DNA of 64,000 nt. Origin: Gambelia wislizenii. Taxonomy: Eukaryota; Chordata; Lepidosauria; Squamata; Crotaphytidae. The notes under the pieces were generated by a model. It did not search any database. It saw only the letters and a list, made by a program, of their open reading frames with translations, and was not told where the DNA came from. This document shows positions 12,951 to 24,172 of this stretch, one piece after another. The stretch lies in the NCBI GenBank assembly GCA_030847615.1, contig JAUMIR010000003.1, positions 34,842,501 through 34,906,500 on the forward strand. The letters are read 5' to 3'. How positions within the stretch are numbered: position 1 is the first letter of the stretch; each line of letters starts with the position of its first letter. Both the position numbers and the translations under genes were made by a program.

Positions 12951-13060
12951 TCTTTTGAAGAAGCCAGTAGAGCTTCGAAAGCTTCCATCATGTGTTTTGC
13001 AGTTTGGTTGGCCAATAAAGGTATCACTTTTTTGTAGATTCTGGATTTTGTGTTTCTAAA
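12951..13060 (+). repeat. Penelope-like 3' tail motif
   Basis: The segment TTTGAAGAAGCC ... GAGCTTCGAAAGC ... GGTTGGCCAATAAAGGTAT resembles the widespread reptile repeat tail that pairs a GAAGAAGCC stem with a GGCTTCGAAA arm. The order (T/C)TGAAGA, short stem, CGAAA is reminiscent of a hammerhead-ribozyme core. The assignment is from memory of such tails, not a proven match. Confidence 0.4.
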
Positions 13061-13379
13061 TGTTCAACTCAACTTTTAAGTTACTGCAATGCTATAAATT
13101 TGGGTAGTGAAGGAACATTTTATTTTGGGGTAGAATTCTTTTTTTTTTTAAGGGCCACTGCCCTCATTTTGCCACTCCATATGTTACACACCCATACACC
13201 CTCCCTTCCAATATCTCATAAATTGGCAATAATCCATAAATTGACATTACTTGACAGTTCAAGTTGGTCATGGTAGACCATGCCATTCCCAGAAGGGTTC
13301 ATGCTAAGGTCACCAGAGACCTAAACAAAGTTGTCTTAGAAATTCTCCAAACACAGTCACACCCAGGTCTTGTTATGTG

Positions 13380-14049
13380 AAGCCCCCTTAGATAAGTTGT
13401 TACGGGGTAATTTGCTAATCAACTCTGGACATACCTGGCAATGAGCCATACTCTAAAACAAACAAGTGATCAGAATACCCATTATTCTGCAATATCTTCC
13501 TTCACACCTCTCCTATTCAATAATACAAGGTCGCCTCAAACCCATCAGTCTTAATGTTCCAACCATTAATATCAGCAATTAACAAAGCTAGAACTTCCAT
13601 TATTCCACTATGGGAAACTCACTCAAACATTGTTCTTCACTCAAAACACCTTAAGGATATGATATTGAGTATAAATGTTCCCCAAAATATGAGCAAAGGG
13701 TGCACAGTTTTCTACACACTGTCACTCTGTGTGTTTTTTGTGAGACCTCAGCATCAAGCCTGAGGATTCTTTGCTGCACAAACCTCTGCTCTTCAGACAG
13801 GTAAAGTATAGCCCATCATCCCCAAAGTTTATTTCTCTATCCAAATAATTCCTCCTAATTCTTCGCTAGCCTTGTGTAATTGCTTGAAGTGTGAGTGCAT
13901 GTGTGAGTGGTTCTGTAATTATTTTCCAATAAAAAACATTTTTATTTTACTTTTTGGCTTGGAGTCTCATCAGTTAGTACTGGTATACAAACTAGTATCC
14001 ACAGGTGTAAAGATCCTGAAGTTACCTGACCTCTCGCTACCATATTTTG
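13380..14049 (+). repeat. LTR-like repeat family X, copy 1, left part
   Basis: It matches the repeat at 41.3-42.0 kb and, inverted, at 23.6-23.8 kb: TAGCCTTGTGTRATTGCTTGAAG, then AATAAAAA, then GGCTTGGAGTCTCMTCAGT. AATAAA followed by a short terminal segment and a CCCA end fit a retroviral or gypsy LTR, but I could not find the matching TG start. The copy resumes at 15827 after an L1 insertion. Confidence 0.5.
14031..14049 (+). repeat. 19-bp target-site duplication of an L1 (left copy)
   Basis: CTCTCGCTACCATATTTTG is identical to 15808-15826 and brackets the L1 at 14050-15807. Confidence 0.95.
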
Positions 14050-15807
14050 GTTTTTTTAAATTATTTTATTTAGAAAGGAGTTTTTCCCACATACATACAC
14101 TTACGTACATATAAACATTCAAATTCTCACATACAAGTATATATATACATACACATACACATATATAGTACTTATAATACATATACTCAAAATCTTATAT
14201 GCTTCTTCCACAAATTCCTCCTTCTTTTCCTCCCTTTCTTTCCTTTCTCCTTTAGCATTTACCTTCACTAAATTTACCTTCCATCCTTTCATCCTGTCCA
14301 TAATCTTACATCCCTTCTTCCACTACTTCCTAATCATCACATTCCTTTCATTTCGACTTTCACATACCTTCCCACACATACTTTCCCCTCTGATTAAATC
14401 TTACTCTTCCCCTTAACCACCTGTAGTTCTATTATATCATTTCTTCTACTTTCACACATTAATTTTCTACCAAGTTGACTTCCTATATTCAGCATCTCGC
14501 TTTGGATTGTCTTCGTAGTTGCTTCTCTACATGTATCTCTACTCATTGATATCTAATGAAGATCACTAATTCTCATGCTATCCATTATTGCTTAAATATA
14601 TTTATAATATATTTATAAGCTTTAGTTTATGTTACAATTCTACTTCCATTCTCCAGTATCATCTTAAATATTTTCTATTTCTCCATCCTTGACAATCCTT
14701 TGCCACCTCTAATTCTCCTTGATGTAAAATATAAATTAATTGTTGTTATTATTATTATTCAGTCTCGTTAAGAGTTATTATCAATATTATTCAGTCTCAT
14801 TCGTATTCTATGTTATATATTCTATGTTCTATCTTCTATATTCCAATTTTCCTTCCAGAATCTTTGTATTGGTTCCCATTCTTCTCTATTTTTAACCAGT
14901 TATTTAATATGCCAGTTAGTCTGTCATTTTCTTACATCTCTTTAATCTTAAACACCCAATCTGTCATGTAAGGGATTTCTTTACATCTCTATTTCGCAGC
15001 GATTACCAATCTTGCTGCTGTTATTAGATATAATATCATTCTCCAGTATCTTTTAAGGATTGCTTTATCAATAACTGTTGTTATATTTAGTAAATATAAT
15101 TTAGGGTTTATTTCATATTGATTACCATAAATTTTCTGTATCTTTTGTGTATTTTAATCCAATATTTTTTAATCTTTCGGCAAGTCCACCACATGTGGTA
15201 GAGCGAACCTACATCTTTATCACATCTCCAACAATGGTTTTCTTTAATTTTGTAAATTTTGCAAATTCTTACTGGGGTCATGTACATTGGTTCACCATCT
15301 TTAAGCGATTTTCTTTTAGTAATATAGATGCTGTAAACTCATTCGTATTAGCCCAAGATTTTTTTCCCATTCTTCTAATTCTATTGTTTCTCCAATATCA
15401 GTTGCCCACTTGTTCATTGCATCGGTTACCACCTCCTTTTCTAATTCTCTTTCAAGTAGTAGTTTGTATAACTGTGTTATTATCTTTCTGTCTTTTCTCC
15501 AAATTATTTTATCCAATTCAGTTTTATTTCAAAGCTATATTTTTTATTATCTTCTTGAAATTTATTCTGTAGTTGAAAGTACTTAAACCAGTTCATTTGT
15601 ATCCCTGGCATCGGTAATTCTTGTTGAGTTCGTATATTTATACTTTTTCCTTCTTCCCATTTTTTTCGGTCTATTAAATCTTTATATCTTAGCCATGGTC
15701 TCATTTTTTCCCTTCTTCCTAATACAACTTCTTGGGGGGAGATCCAAACAGGCATTTTACTATAGAATTTTCCTTTTAATTTATTCCATATTCTTAATAA
15801 CGCTTTT
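14050..15807 (-). mobile_element. L1 LINE, 5'-truncated
   Basis: The poly(A) end lies at 14050 (poly-T on the plus strand) and the truncated 5' end at 15807, giving 1,758 bp between perfect 19-bp duplications. The minus strand encodes L1 ORF2 C-terminal sequence (IWNKLKGKFYSKMPVWISPQ, NWFKYFQLQNKFQED, KIITQLYKLLLERELEKE), split by a frameshift between about 15516 and 15504. The region near 15180-15250 holds the cysteine/histidine knuckle (HMWWTC-like). Downstream is an AT-rich 3' UTR. It is a dead copy. Confidence 0.93.
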
Positions 15808-15826
15808 CTCTCGCTACCATATTTTG

Positions 15827-15865
15827 AGCTAATTAAAATTTCCCAAATTAATATCATAATTTGAG
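15827..15865 (+). repeat. LTR-like repeat family X, copy 1, right end
   Basis: GAGCTAATTAAAATTTCCCA after the L1 corresponds to GAGCTAATTAGAAATTCCCCA at about 41977-41998, the end of the second copy. Confidence 0.5.
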
Positions 15866-17330
15866 TGTCATGAGTGGATCTCATGGACCCCCTCATGGAT
15901 CTCATGGCAATTCGGGTAACACTTAGTCACATACCTCTGTTCAACTAACACATTTATTATGGTCCAGGCATAGAGGGATAGCGCCCTACCATTATACAGG
16001 TGAGTCACACACACAGCTCAATTTACTATTCCTGTGACATGCTGGCATGCAAGAATGAGAATTGAGCCTAAGTCAAATCAATATCATCATCTTCATTCTG
16101 CCTTTTTCCCAGTTCAGGACTCAATGCATCTTACAAAAGTTAAAACAACTACAGATAAAATCACATCACAAACAAGTTAAAAGTGTAATTAAATTGTAAG
16201 AACTAAATGCTACAGTCATAGATCTGTTTTTGCGGAGTAGAGTTCTTAAACAGTCTGTTTGTCAAAGTTTCAGCTCATCAGTAGAAAGAGGCAGAGCTTA
16301 GCAAGCCACAGATGAGAGGAGGAAAGAAACCAGGGGTTGGATAATCTAATCAGCTAATCAATAGCCCTACATCAGAAGCAGCTTAGACCACAAGTGTAAG
16401 TCTGCTTTGATTTAACTAGATGCTTGCTGTCTAATTCCAGCAGTCAGGTAAGCTGCAATTGGACAGGTCTTTGTATTTTAATTATGGAGCAGTAGTGTGT
16501 GTGTGAAGTGGTATGCTCAGAAGAAAGGTGGGATATAAATTCAATAAATTAGAGATAGATAGATAGATAACCTTTTAAAAGTAACATTCTAACTCTGAGT
16601 TGATTTGGATAGGACATTGAACCTCAGAAACTGTTGCAGAAGAAATGCAAAATATTTGTATCAGACAAACTTTCAGATTGGAAGAAGCACAAAACAATAG
16701 AATTTATTTATTGATTATATGTTTGCTTTGCTTTTCCTTGAAGGAATGGACACTTCTCACTTCATAGTTCATCTCTTGGCCACTATAATACATCAGCTCT
16801 AAATCTGCACTAACTGTGTCCATTAAATAATCAAACAGCAGGGGCTACAAATAATAATCTTAGCTTTTTTTCTTTTTCTGAATTGTCAGAATTCACACTG
16901 CTGAAGTTAGGAACCTCAACTATTCCAGTAACTGAGTGTTTACCTCCTGAAAAGTCACTACCAGCTTTTTATGCAAAATCTTCATCGCCTCTGGTTACAA
17001 TGGTAATGAATGTCAGTCCCACTCCATTTACTTATACCAACATAAAAAATCTATCATAAATATTGCGTTTAATCGTATGCAAATAGTCCTTGTCTTGCAC
17101 AATTCGAATCCATGGAGCCTAGGAAGCTGTAAAGCAATATTCATGCTTTAAATGCAAGCTTTTACCCTTTTTTGTTTTAAATGTGATGGATTCAGCTCTG
17201 GAGAATGATGCTTATAAAAGAAATATAAATATATAATGTCTAATTCTGCTATCTCACATGTTATAGTAAATCATCTTGCCAATTAAAATTCATTTGTTGT
17301 GGCCAAAGCTGAAATAGCTGTTGCTACTTA
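15866..17330. other. Mostly anonymous; two LINE/SINE tails
   Basis: A minus-strand tail lies at about 16085-16145 (CATCTTCATTCTGCC...GGACTCAATGCATCTTACAA, the reverse of a GTAAGATGCATTGAGTCC tail). A plus-strand tail AGAAAGGTGGGATATAAATTC with an (AGAT)n end lies at about 16520-16570. Nothing else is recognised. Confidence 0.5.
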
Positions 17331-17918
17331 GGACTTTATCAGATGCGGCCAATACGGCACCATAACAAGGCCAAATGAATGCAAAAGGGCACCTATACTG
17401 CATGTCGTCATGCTATGGCTATTTTAAGTTGTAAATAAGGTGTTGCTCTGAAGGTCAAGCTATTAATAGAGCTGTGTGGTGGGTTTTTTGTAGTTTTGCT
17501 GGCATCTGAAACTGTGCGCCATTGTGCTCTCATGATTCCAGCATCACTGAGTGGTCCCAGCAGAACACTTTTGGGTGAGAATGCAAAAACCAGGTATGGG
17601 ATGCTCTTTTTATGAACCTCCCCAGTGTACTTGGAAGTTTTTAAGAGTGTTTCAGTGCTTGTGTGTACATTTTGTGTTTTGATTTAGCTGTTTTTTAATT
17701 TTTAAGGGCACTCGTGTCCTCTCTCGAGGACCACCGAGGTCACATGCCCTGGCGAATGCAAAAGTAGAGGGTGCAAGCATTCATGTCCCAATGATGCTGG
17801 GGCTGCTTTTTCACAGTGTTACAGGAACATATGATAAAAAGGGCTATTATGCTGGGACACAAACACTTCAAAATACAGTGGAAAAGAAACATTTTCAGAG
17901 GCTGGTCTGATAAAGTCC
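17331..17918 (+). mobile_element. GGACTTTATCAGA MITE, subfamily A
   Basis: The ends GGACTTTATCAGATG and GTCTGATAAAGTCC are inverted. The flanks are TTA on the left and TAT on the right. Internal CTCTTTTTATGAACCTCCC, GTTTCAGTGCTTGTGTG and a TCGAGGACCACCGAG block match other copies. It is non-coding. Confidence 0.8.
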
Positions 17919-18885
17919 TATGTGTTCCCAATTTTTTTAGTCAGTCCACTGAAAGCATAAAGTATCTGTTTCATGTCCTGGGCCTGCAGCTGCAGTTAGA
18001 AAATGAGTGGGGGAATTTCAGGGATGGTGTCAGAAATGGACAATGCTATGCAAGGTATATTGTGGGGATAATACAGCTTAATCAGGTACATAGTGATACA
18101 GTCAAGGTCTTCCTCGGTGGAAGGAAAGGGTCTTTCTTCTGCCACAGGTTTCTTTCAATTTTCCTTTTAATTTTAATGTAATTTTCCTAGAATATGGTTC
18201 TGCTTCTTGGTTATAAAGGGAACCAGACACCTGTAGAATGTTTCCACTCTAAGTAGAGTTTTACCTCAAGATAAATCCTAGTGGGTGGGGGATAGAAATG
18301 GGAGAGTCAAAGGGTTGGCAAATACCAAAATTGCAGAGAAAATTGCTTAAACAATAATAATAAAACAAACGTTAAGCATTAATAGAGACAAATCTGCATA
18401 GATGATCTGATAAATCTCTGTAGGGAGATATGAAGCCTTCAAGCCACTGTTGAAAGAGGTGAACTTCTTAATTAATTCTTGTTCAGCTGTTTCCTGTTGG
18501 AATCTGCAACAAATTTATTTTGTTGAAGGATAGTAATATTGAAATCAGAGAGAGAGTGTGTCTTGGTAAACTGAAGTGTTCCTCCACCATTTCTTTTTAA
18601 TACTGCCATTTCTGAAGTCTCTTTCTTTCCTTTTGTGAATTTGAGTGACAGTGTTGTGTACCTGATGGGCTGGGAGATCTATAGGGAGTTGCCCAGCCCT
18701 ACTCTACATGTATGTTATATGTATGATGATCTAACGAGTGAACAAAAACATACATGTTATCTATGTAACTTAACACCCTGCCTGCAGCAGCTGGTTCTAG
18801 CGCTTGAGGCAATTGGACTTTGTCCCCTTGTAGATTTGCTTTGTGTTTGTGATAAAGTTGTAATCTGTATTGTGTTGGACAGATA
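17919..18885. other. No gene recognised
   Basis: The short ORF at 18635-18994 has no domain I recognise and runs into MITE family C, arguing against a host exon. Confidence 0.4.
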
Positions 18886-19753
18886 TCATACCCTCCAACT
18901 TTTTACAGATCAAAACCAGGACAGGTGGGGCCAAGCAACATCAGAGTTTTGGTCAAGATGGGGAAAAGTTATAAATGAAGAATACAAAAGCTAGGAAAGG
19001 CAGTAGCAGTTCGTTTTTGACCTGAGACTAGGGACTTTATCAGACACTCAAAATACAGTGTCATAATGATGCCACATAACCGCAAAGGGGTGCGCACAGC
19101 AGACAACATCACTTTTTCATGGTTAAAACAGCCCAAAACCCGTACCTTTTAATTGACAGCTTAAGCCATCAGTAGATCCCCCTGCTGCTTTTGTGCCAGC
19201 ATTTCTGGCATGCGAAACCTTGGGCCATTTAACTCTCATACTTACCCCCACAATGGCCAGTCCAGTGTGAACACCTCTGAGTGAGATCAGGACACCCAGG
19301 TAAGTTTCACTCTTTTTATGACCCTCCCTGGATTACTTGGGTCTTTTAAAATGTGTGTGTGTTTTTTTAAAACTTTAAATGTTTTATTTTTGTTTTTAAT
19401 TTTGAATTTCCTGCACAATGAAGTCTCGTGGGATTTTGAGCAAGGAAGTGAACAGGGCTCCTTGTAAGTGCGGGCATGGACATTCTTTTGCCAGCATAAA
19501 AATTGGGGGGTTTATGCGGGCAAAAGAACGTTTTAAGGGCAGCGTCTAATAAAGTCCTATATTGGGAAGGACAAGATTCTGCCCCATCCTCTCCACTCCC
19601 TCCACTGAATTAAATGGATGCAAACAATTTTTTCACTTTGAACTCAGTTTGAGCAATTGAAGCAAGCTGAGGACATTTTAAAAGCAGTTGAAAAAGTTGG
19701 ACAACAGAGGATTAATCAGGAGTGTCTCTGCCAAATCAGCATAGTTGAAGGGT
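18886..19753 (+). mobile_element. MITE family C, copy 2, split by a MITE
   Basis: It starts CATACCCTCCAAC, continues GGGGCCAAGCAACATCAGA and GGTCAAGATGG, breaks at 19031, resumes at about 19561 (TTGGGAAGG) and ends near AGTTGAAGGGTACG. The undisturbed copy at 2728-3107 reads across the break (CCTAGTGGGAAGG). That gives an empty-site comparison for the nested element. Confidence 0.75.
19032..19557 (+). mobile_element. GGACTTTATCAGA MITE, subfamily B, nested
   Basis: The left end is GGACTTTATCAGACAC and the right end is GTCTAATAAAGTCC. Flanks are TAG (left) and TAT (right), and the paralogous empty site in family C copy 1 reads TAG. Internal GAGTGAGATCAGGACACCCAGG and CTCTTTTTATGACCCTCCCT match the 5.7 and 22.3 kb copies. 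Confidence 0.82.
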
Positions 19754-21984
19754 ACGTGATATATGGAGATTGATCTGCATGGTTTGTATTGTTTCATAGA
19801 AGGCACAATGGATGTACACTGGTAAACAAAGCATTTTTGCCACCAGAAAGCTTCACAGACTTGAAAATGAAGGCAGACAGAGGGCCCAGCCAAAATGCTC
19901 AAAGATGTCTATGTTTGAGATGTTTTACCATTTTACCACCTGGATGCTGCCCAAAGGTATTGTGCTGGAAACAATTTTAAGCTAGATAAAAGAGAGCACT
20001 TGGCAAAGCAGCAGCTGTTGTATCTATTTGACCTCAGTTGCTTGGAGCACCAAAATATATCTGTTCTGTTCACACATTTAAGCTGTTAGCTGAGAAAATG
20101 AACCCTATATGTGCCATTTCACAGGTTCCTGAAAGCTCTGTGACTACAGTTGTAGTTTTTTTCACCACTGGTTGGTTTATTTTTCCAGAGTAGAAAACAG
20201 TTCAATTGGGTTGATCTAATTACTGGTTTACATAATTCTGTGCTTTTGTAATGCAACACGTACTCCTGTTGTAGAATTTTCTATGAAGACAGATGTGCTA
20301 ACAGCTGTCCCTCATCCTTCCTTCATGCAAGTTTTCTTTAAGTCTGATCCTGCCAACATTTGAGAAAGTATTGAATATCTTATTCCTGCTCCAGTTGCAT
20401 TAGTATTGCATGCTCTTTTGTTTTTCTTACATGGTTCACTAATACTGCAGCAATGCCTCCTTGTTTTAACTGGGTATTCTTGTTCCAGGTTTCCTTAGGA
20501 TGCTGACAGCGTCCCTTTCGTATTGGGCTAACAGATCTAATAGTCCAGTACTGTCTACCATTAATATCTCCGGCAGTCCAGGAATTCAAGAGAGTATTCT
20601 TAGCCCACCTAGCCAGACCATTTTAACCGGAGATATCAAGGTAGACCGTCTGTGTTCAAAGCACGTGTTCTATCCTTGAGCCATTACTTCATGCCCAGGA
20701 CAAGTAGATAGTGGAAAAGGTTAAAATATTTATCATCCATATGTTGATTGATCATTAGAAGATTCCTTACTCAGAAGCTTTCCTTAATCTCAATCTCTCC
20801 AGAAGATGTTTTGGTGTACAACTCACATCAGCCAAGTTATAGGATAAATCATGTGGAAGGAGCTGGGCTGTGGCACCAGGAAAAAAAGAAAATATATTTC
20901 TGCTATTGTCTTAAAATGTTTTGCAGGGTAAGTGTACTGCTGCAGAATAATGCTTGAGTTCTGTCTCTGGATCCATGTGTAGCCCAGAAAGGAACTCTGA
21001 GAAGTAAAGGTCACAGTTGTGATTATAAAGGGTGGGCTCTGTTGCAGTGACAGAAAATGTATATTAAAAGCTACTGTGGTGACTGCTGGTGCTGCAACCA
21101 CCACTATGCTAACAAACCATGGGTGTTCTTCCTTTCAGAACTCTGGAGGGGGAGGTATCAGGACTGTTTGGTCCAAGTTGTATAATGAGATCAAAAGGAA
21201 AAGGAAGAACGAGGGGCCCATATGATTTCTTTCTGCTCTCCATAAAGCAGAGAGAGGACACACATAGATCCATTTTTATTCATTTAAAACTAGTGGTTCT
21301 TAGCCTATGGTCCACAGACCCCAAGGGGTGTGTGATGTCCTCACAGGGAGTCCGCAAAGGCTCGAAGGTGGCTCAGCCCATCTCTTCCCCACTGCAGAGC
21401 GGCCACATGGCAGGAGCCAAGGCAAAGGCCTGCACATTGCTGTTCAATCTGTTCCAGCCACAAACTTTCAGGAAGAAACAGGAGAAAAGTCTTCCTTCCC
21501 CCTACAGTGCCTCTGAGGGAAGGTTTAATGGATAGTGTAATAGTATTTATTACTATTATCAGGTGTTGTTGTTGTTTTAAATCTTGAGTTAAGTCTTAGA
21601 GGACCGTGGCAACAAGAGATATTTAAAGGGTATCCCTGGTATAGAAAAGGTTAAGAGCCACAGTTTTAAACAAAGAAAGAAAAGGGGACCTGTTCATTCT
21701 CCCCTTTGCCCATCACACAATAGGAAGAAACTGAATGGGTCCTTTTATTTTGTGCATGCCTGCTTTAGTATGTAGGGTTGTGATGGGAGGAGAGGCAGCA
21801 GGCCCAGGGAAAGCAAGAGGCATTTTCTCCAGTGATTGTTCAGAATAGTCAATGCTGTTGGATTCCAAACCTCCTGATTGTCCCAGAATACCTCCTTTTT
21901 GCCATTACCAAGGGCTGTGTGCTGATAGTGCAGCAATAAAGGCAACAGAGGTGTCTGCACACACAGTGCGGAGCCTGGCAAAAA
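19754..21984. other. No gene recognised; one unexplained minus ORF
   Basis: The minus ORF 20589-20380 (69 codons, ending VNHVRKTKEHAILMQLEQE) has a protein-like composition but no family I can name, and I saw no clear splice or promoter context. The remaining ORFs look like chance. Confidence 0.35.
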
Positions 21985-21985
21985 C

Positions 21986-21988
<3 letters not shown>

Positions 21989-22034
<46 letters not shown>
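21989..22034. repeat. (CT)n microsatellite
   Basis: Uninterrupted CT dinucleotides, about 22 units. All long ORFs across it (GERERERE... on the minus strand) are artefacts of the repeat. Confidence 0.95.
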
Positions 22035-22036
<2 letters not shown>

Positions 22037-22277
22037 CACCTGTAGATCTTACTGTCCATAGGCAGAGAGGGAGATGTGGTGTGTCCCCCATCCACATACA
22101 GCTCTTGAAACATCTTTGCTTTCATAGGTTACAAATAATTGGGGGGGGGGGGAAATCATGAGGTAATGCTTGGAATAGTTTTTTTCTAGACTACAGCTTC
22201 CAGACTCTTACAGCTGAGAAACTGGAAGTTGTTGCCTCAAAATGCACCTTTCCTGCATAAGAGTTATCCAAGACAAA

Positions 22278-22868
22278 GGAGATTATCAGACATGTCAAAA
22301 CTGGTGTTACAGCAATGCCAGGAGATCGCAAAAGGCCTCCCTTATCAGACGACGTCATTCCCCCTCGTTATGCAGTCATTATGCTGCCATTCCACCAATG
22401 CTGCTTTTTATTGATATGAGAAGCCATCACTAGATCCCCCATTCCGTTTGTGTTCCAGGTTTGCCTGTGTGCAACAAGGTGTCCCTTTATGCTGGCAAGA
22501 TCCCAGAGTCAATGGGAAGTCCCTGCCAGAACACTTCCGGGTGAGATCGGGACATCCAGGTAAGTGACACACTTTTAATTACCATCCCTGGTTACTTAAA
22601 CATTTTAAAGTGTGTTTTTGTGCTTCCTGTCACTTTTTTTTTTTTTTGAATTTCCCGTGCTCGCATCTTCTCATGAGAATCCATAGAATTTCGATCCAGG
22701 AAGTGAATGGAGCTCCGTTAGAGCTCCTTTCACTCCTGGGCTGCCCCGTCGACTGGAGAGGAGGCAAGTGCAGTGGGGAGGGTGATTGTGGTGGGATGAG
22801 GATGGGATGGGGCAGGAGTGGAGATTGTGGGACAAGAATGCTTTTTTCGTTCCTGTCTGATAATCTCC
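22278..22868 (+). mobile_element. GGAGATTATCAGA MITE, subfamily B
   Basis: The left end GGAGATTATCAGACA and right end TGTCTGATAATCTCC are perfect inverted repeats, flanked by AAA on both sides, a clean 3-bp duplication. The internal sequence is the subfamily B core (CACTTCCGGGTGAGATCGGG, TCTCATGAGAATCC, GAAGTGAATGGAGCTCC). It differs from other copies by GA instead of CT at TIR positions 4-5, at both ends. Confidence 0.85.
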
Positions 22869-23465
22869 AAAGTAAACTTCAATTGTGTTTCCCTCAATGA
22901 CACTTGTCTCCTGATTATCACTGTTATGGTAGCTACCACAGGCCCTTGTGGGTATTTGGATATTAAATGGAATTCGTTTATATGGTATGAGAAAGCCAGG
23001 CTTTCCTTTCCAGAGACTTTAAAGTGAAATAATCCAGCACAAAGCAGACATTTTCAATTCACGTCTTTATGTTTAAAATAGAAAGAATAGAGTCCAAAGG
23101 AGGAATGCTAGTGTCATGGTGCATACATTTTACACACAGCAGGTCTGATAAAGAGCACAACAAATTTCTCTTCTATGCCACTAGAATGAGATTTTATTTT
23201 TACAGCTGTGAACTGAACATTATTCATTTGAAGGACAAGCTCTGAAAGTCCAAATAAGTAGGAAAAGTGGAAGCCCTTTCTGATATATCAAGATAGACAG
23301 ATGAATGGCCAGCAAGATTTATAAGCCTTTGCACACTGGCAGTCTGGGATTGCAGCAAACTACTGAGGATTTACAGCTGCTTATTTAGTATGAAAAGAGC
23401 AAACAGGTCTAAAGAAGAAAATGTGCCTCTATTATTGCCTCTTCTCCTACAGCCATGCACCACTC

Positions 23466-23575
23466 CCACATACCCTCAAACTGTTCTGATTTGGCAGGAA
23501 CAGTCCCAGTTAATCCTCTTGTCATCCCACTTTTTCACCTGTTTTTAAAATGTCCCTGATTTTTTACCCGAATTA
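23466..23575 (-). mobile_element. MITE family C fragment (end)
   Basis: CATACCCTCAAACTG ... GATTTGGCAGGAACAGTCC ... AAAATGTCCCTG is the reverse complement of the family C 3' end at 3060-3107 and 19.7 kb. The rest of the element may continue at 25376, with later insertions between. Confidence 0.65.
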
Positions 23576-23599
23576 CTGAGGTCTGTGGAATTCCACGCA

Positions 23600-24169
23600 C
23601 GTCTACCAAAAATCAATATTTCTATGGGGAAATTTGAATTAGCTCAAATAGTGGCTGCAAGAGGTTGGGTAACAGCGGGATCTTTTGACCTATCTATACC
23701 AGTACTCACTGATGAGACAGAATCCAAACCAGGAGATAAAATAAAAATGGTTTTTATTGAAAAATAATCAGGGGAACGCACCCAAACATACACTCAGGCT
23801 TCAAACACTGACACAAGGCTACCGAAGAAAGCAGGAAGCATTGGGAAAGAAGAATAGAGTTTGGGATGGTGGGTTATATTTATTCAAAGAGCAGAGACTT
23901 GTGCAGCAGAAGAAGAATGGCTGGAAGTGCCCATTGACCCAGAAAATCAACAGAATAACATCCTCTGGGAAACTGAGTGTGTTTGGGGGTGATATTTATA
24001 TTTTATATTCTCCCTGAAGGGGTGTTATAAATGTTATGAGTGGAATACAATGGCTGCTGGAGTTTCCCACGGTTAAACAATGGATTCTCCGGATGTGTTA
24101 GCAATCGCTAAAGGCTGAAACATTGAACCAGTTTTGCAAGGTAATGAGTCTCCAGCTATCTTGATTGAA
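23600..24169 (-). repeat. LTR-like repeat family X, copy 3
   Basis: Bases 23620-23770 are the reverse complement of the family X end: GGGGAAATTTGAATTAGCTC, GTACTCACTGATGAGAC and TTTTTATTG (the polyadenylation signal read in reverse). Homology beyond about 23775 is weak, so the upper boundary at the next MITE (24173) is only assumed. Confidence 0.45.
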
Positions 24170-24172
24170 TTA

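Noticed and set aside
21745..22125. ORFs of 82-126 codons with RERERE runs
   Set aside because: They are translations of the (CT)n microsatellite.
22730..22939. Short ORFs within the GGAGATTATCAGA MITE as transposase
   Set aside because: Too short, no catalytic motifs, and not conserved among copies.
23138..23150. GTCTGATAAAG as another MITE end
   Set aside because: No matching inverted end or subfamily interior nearby.
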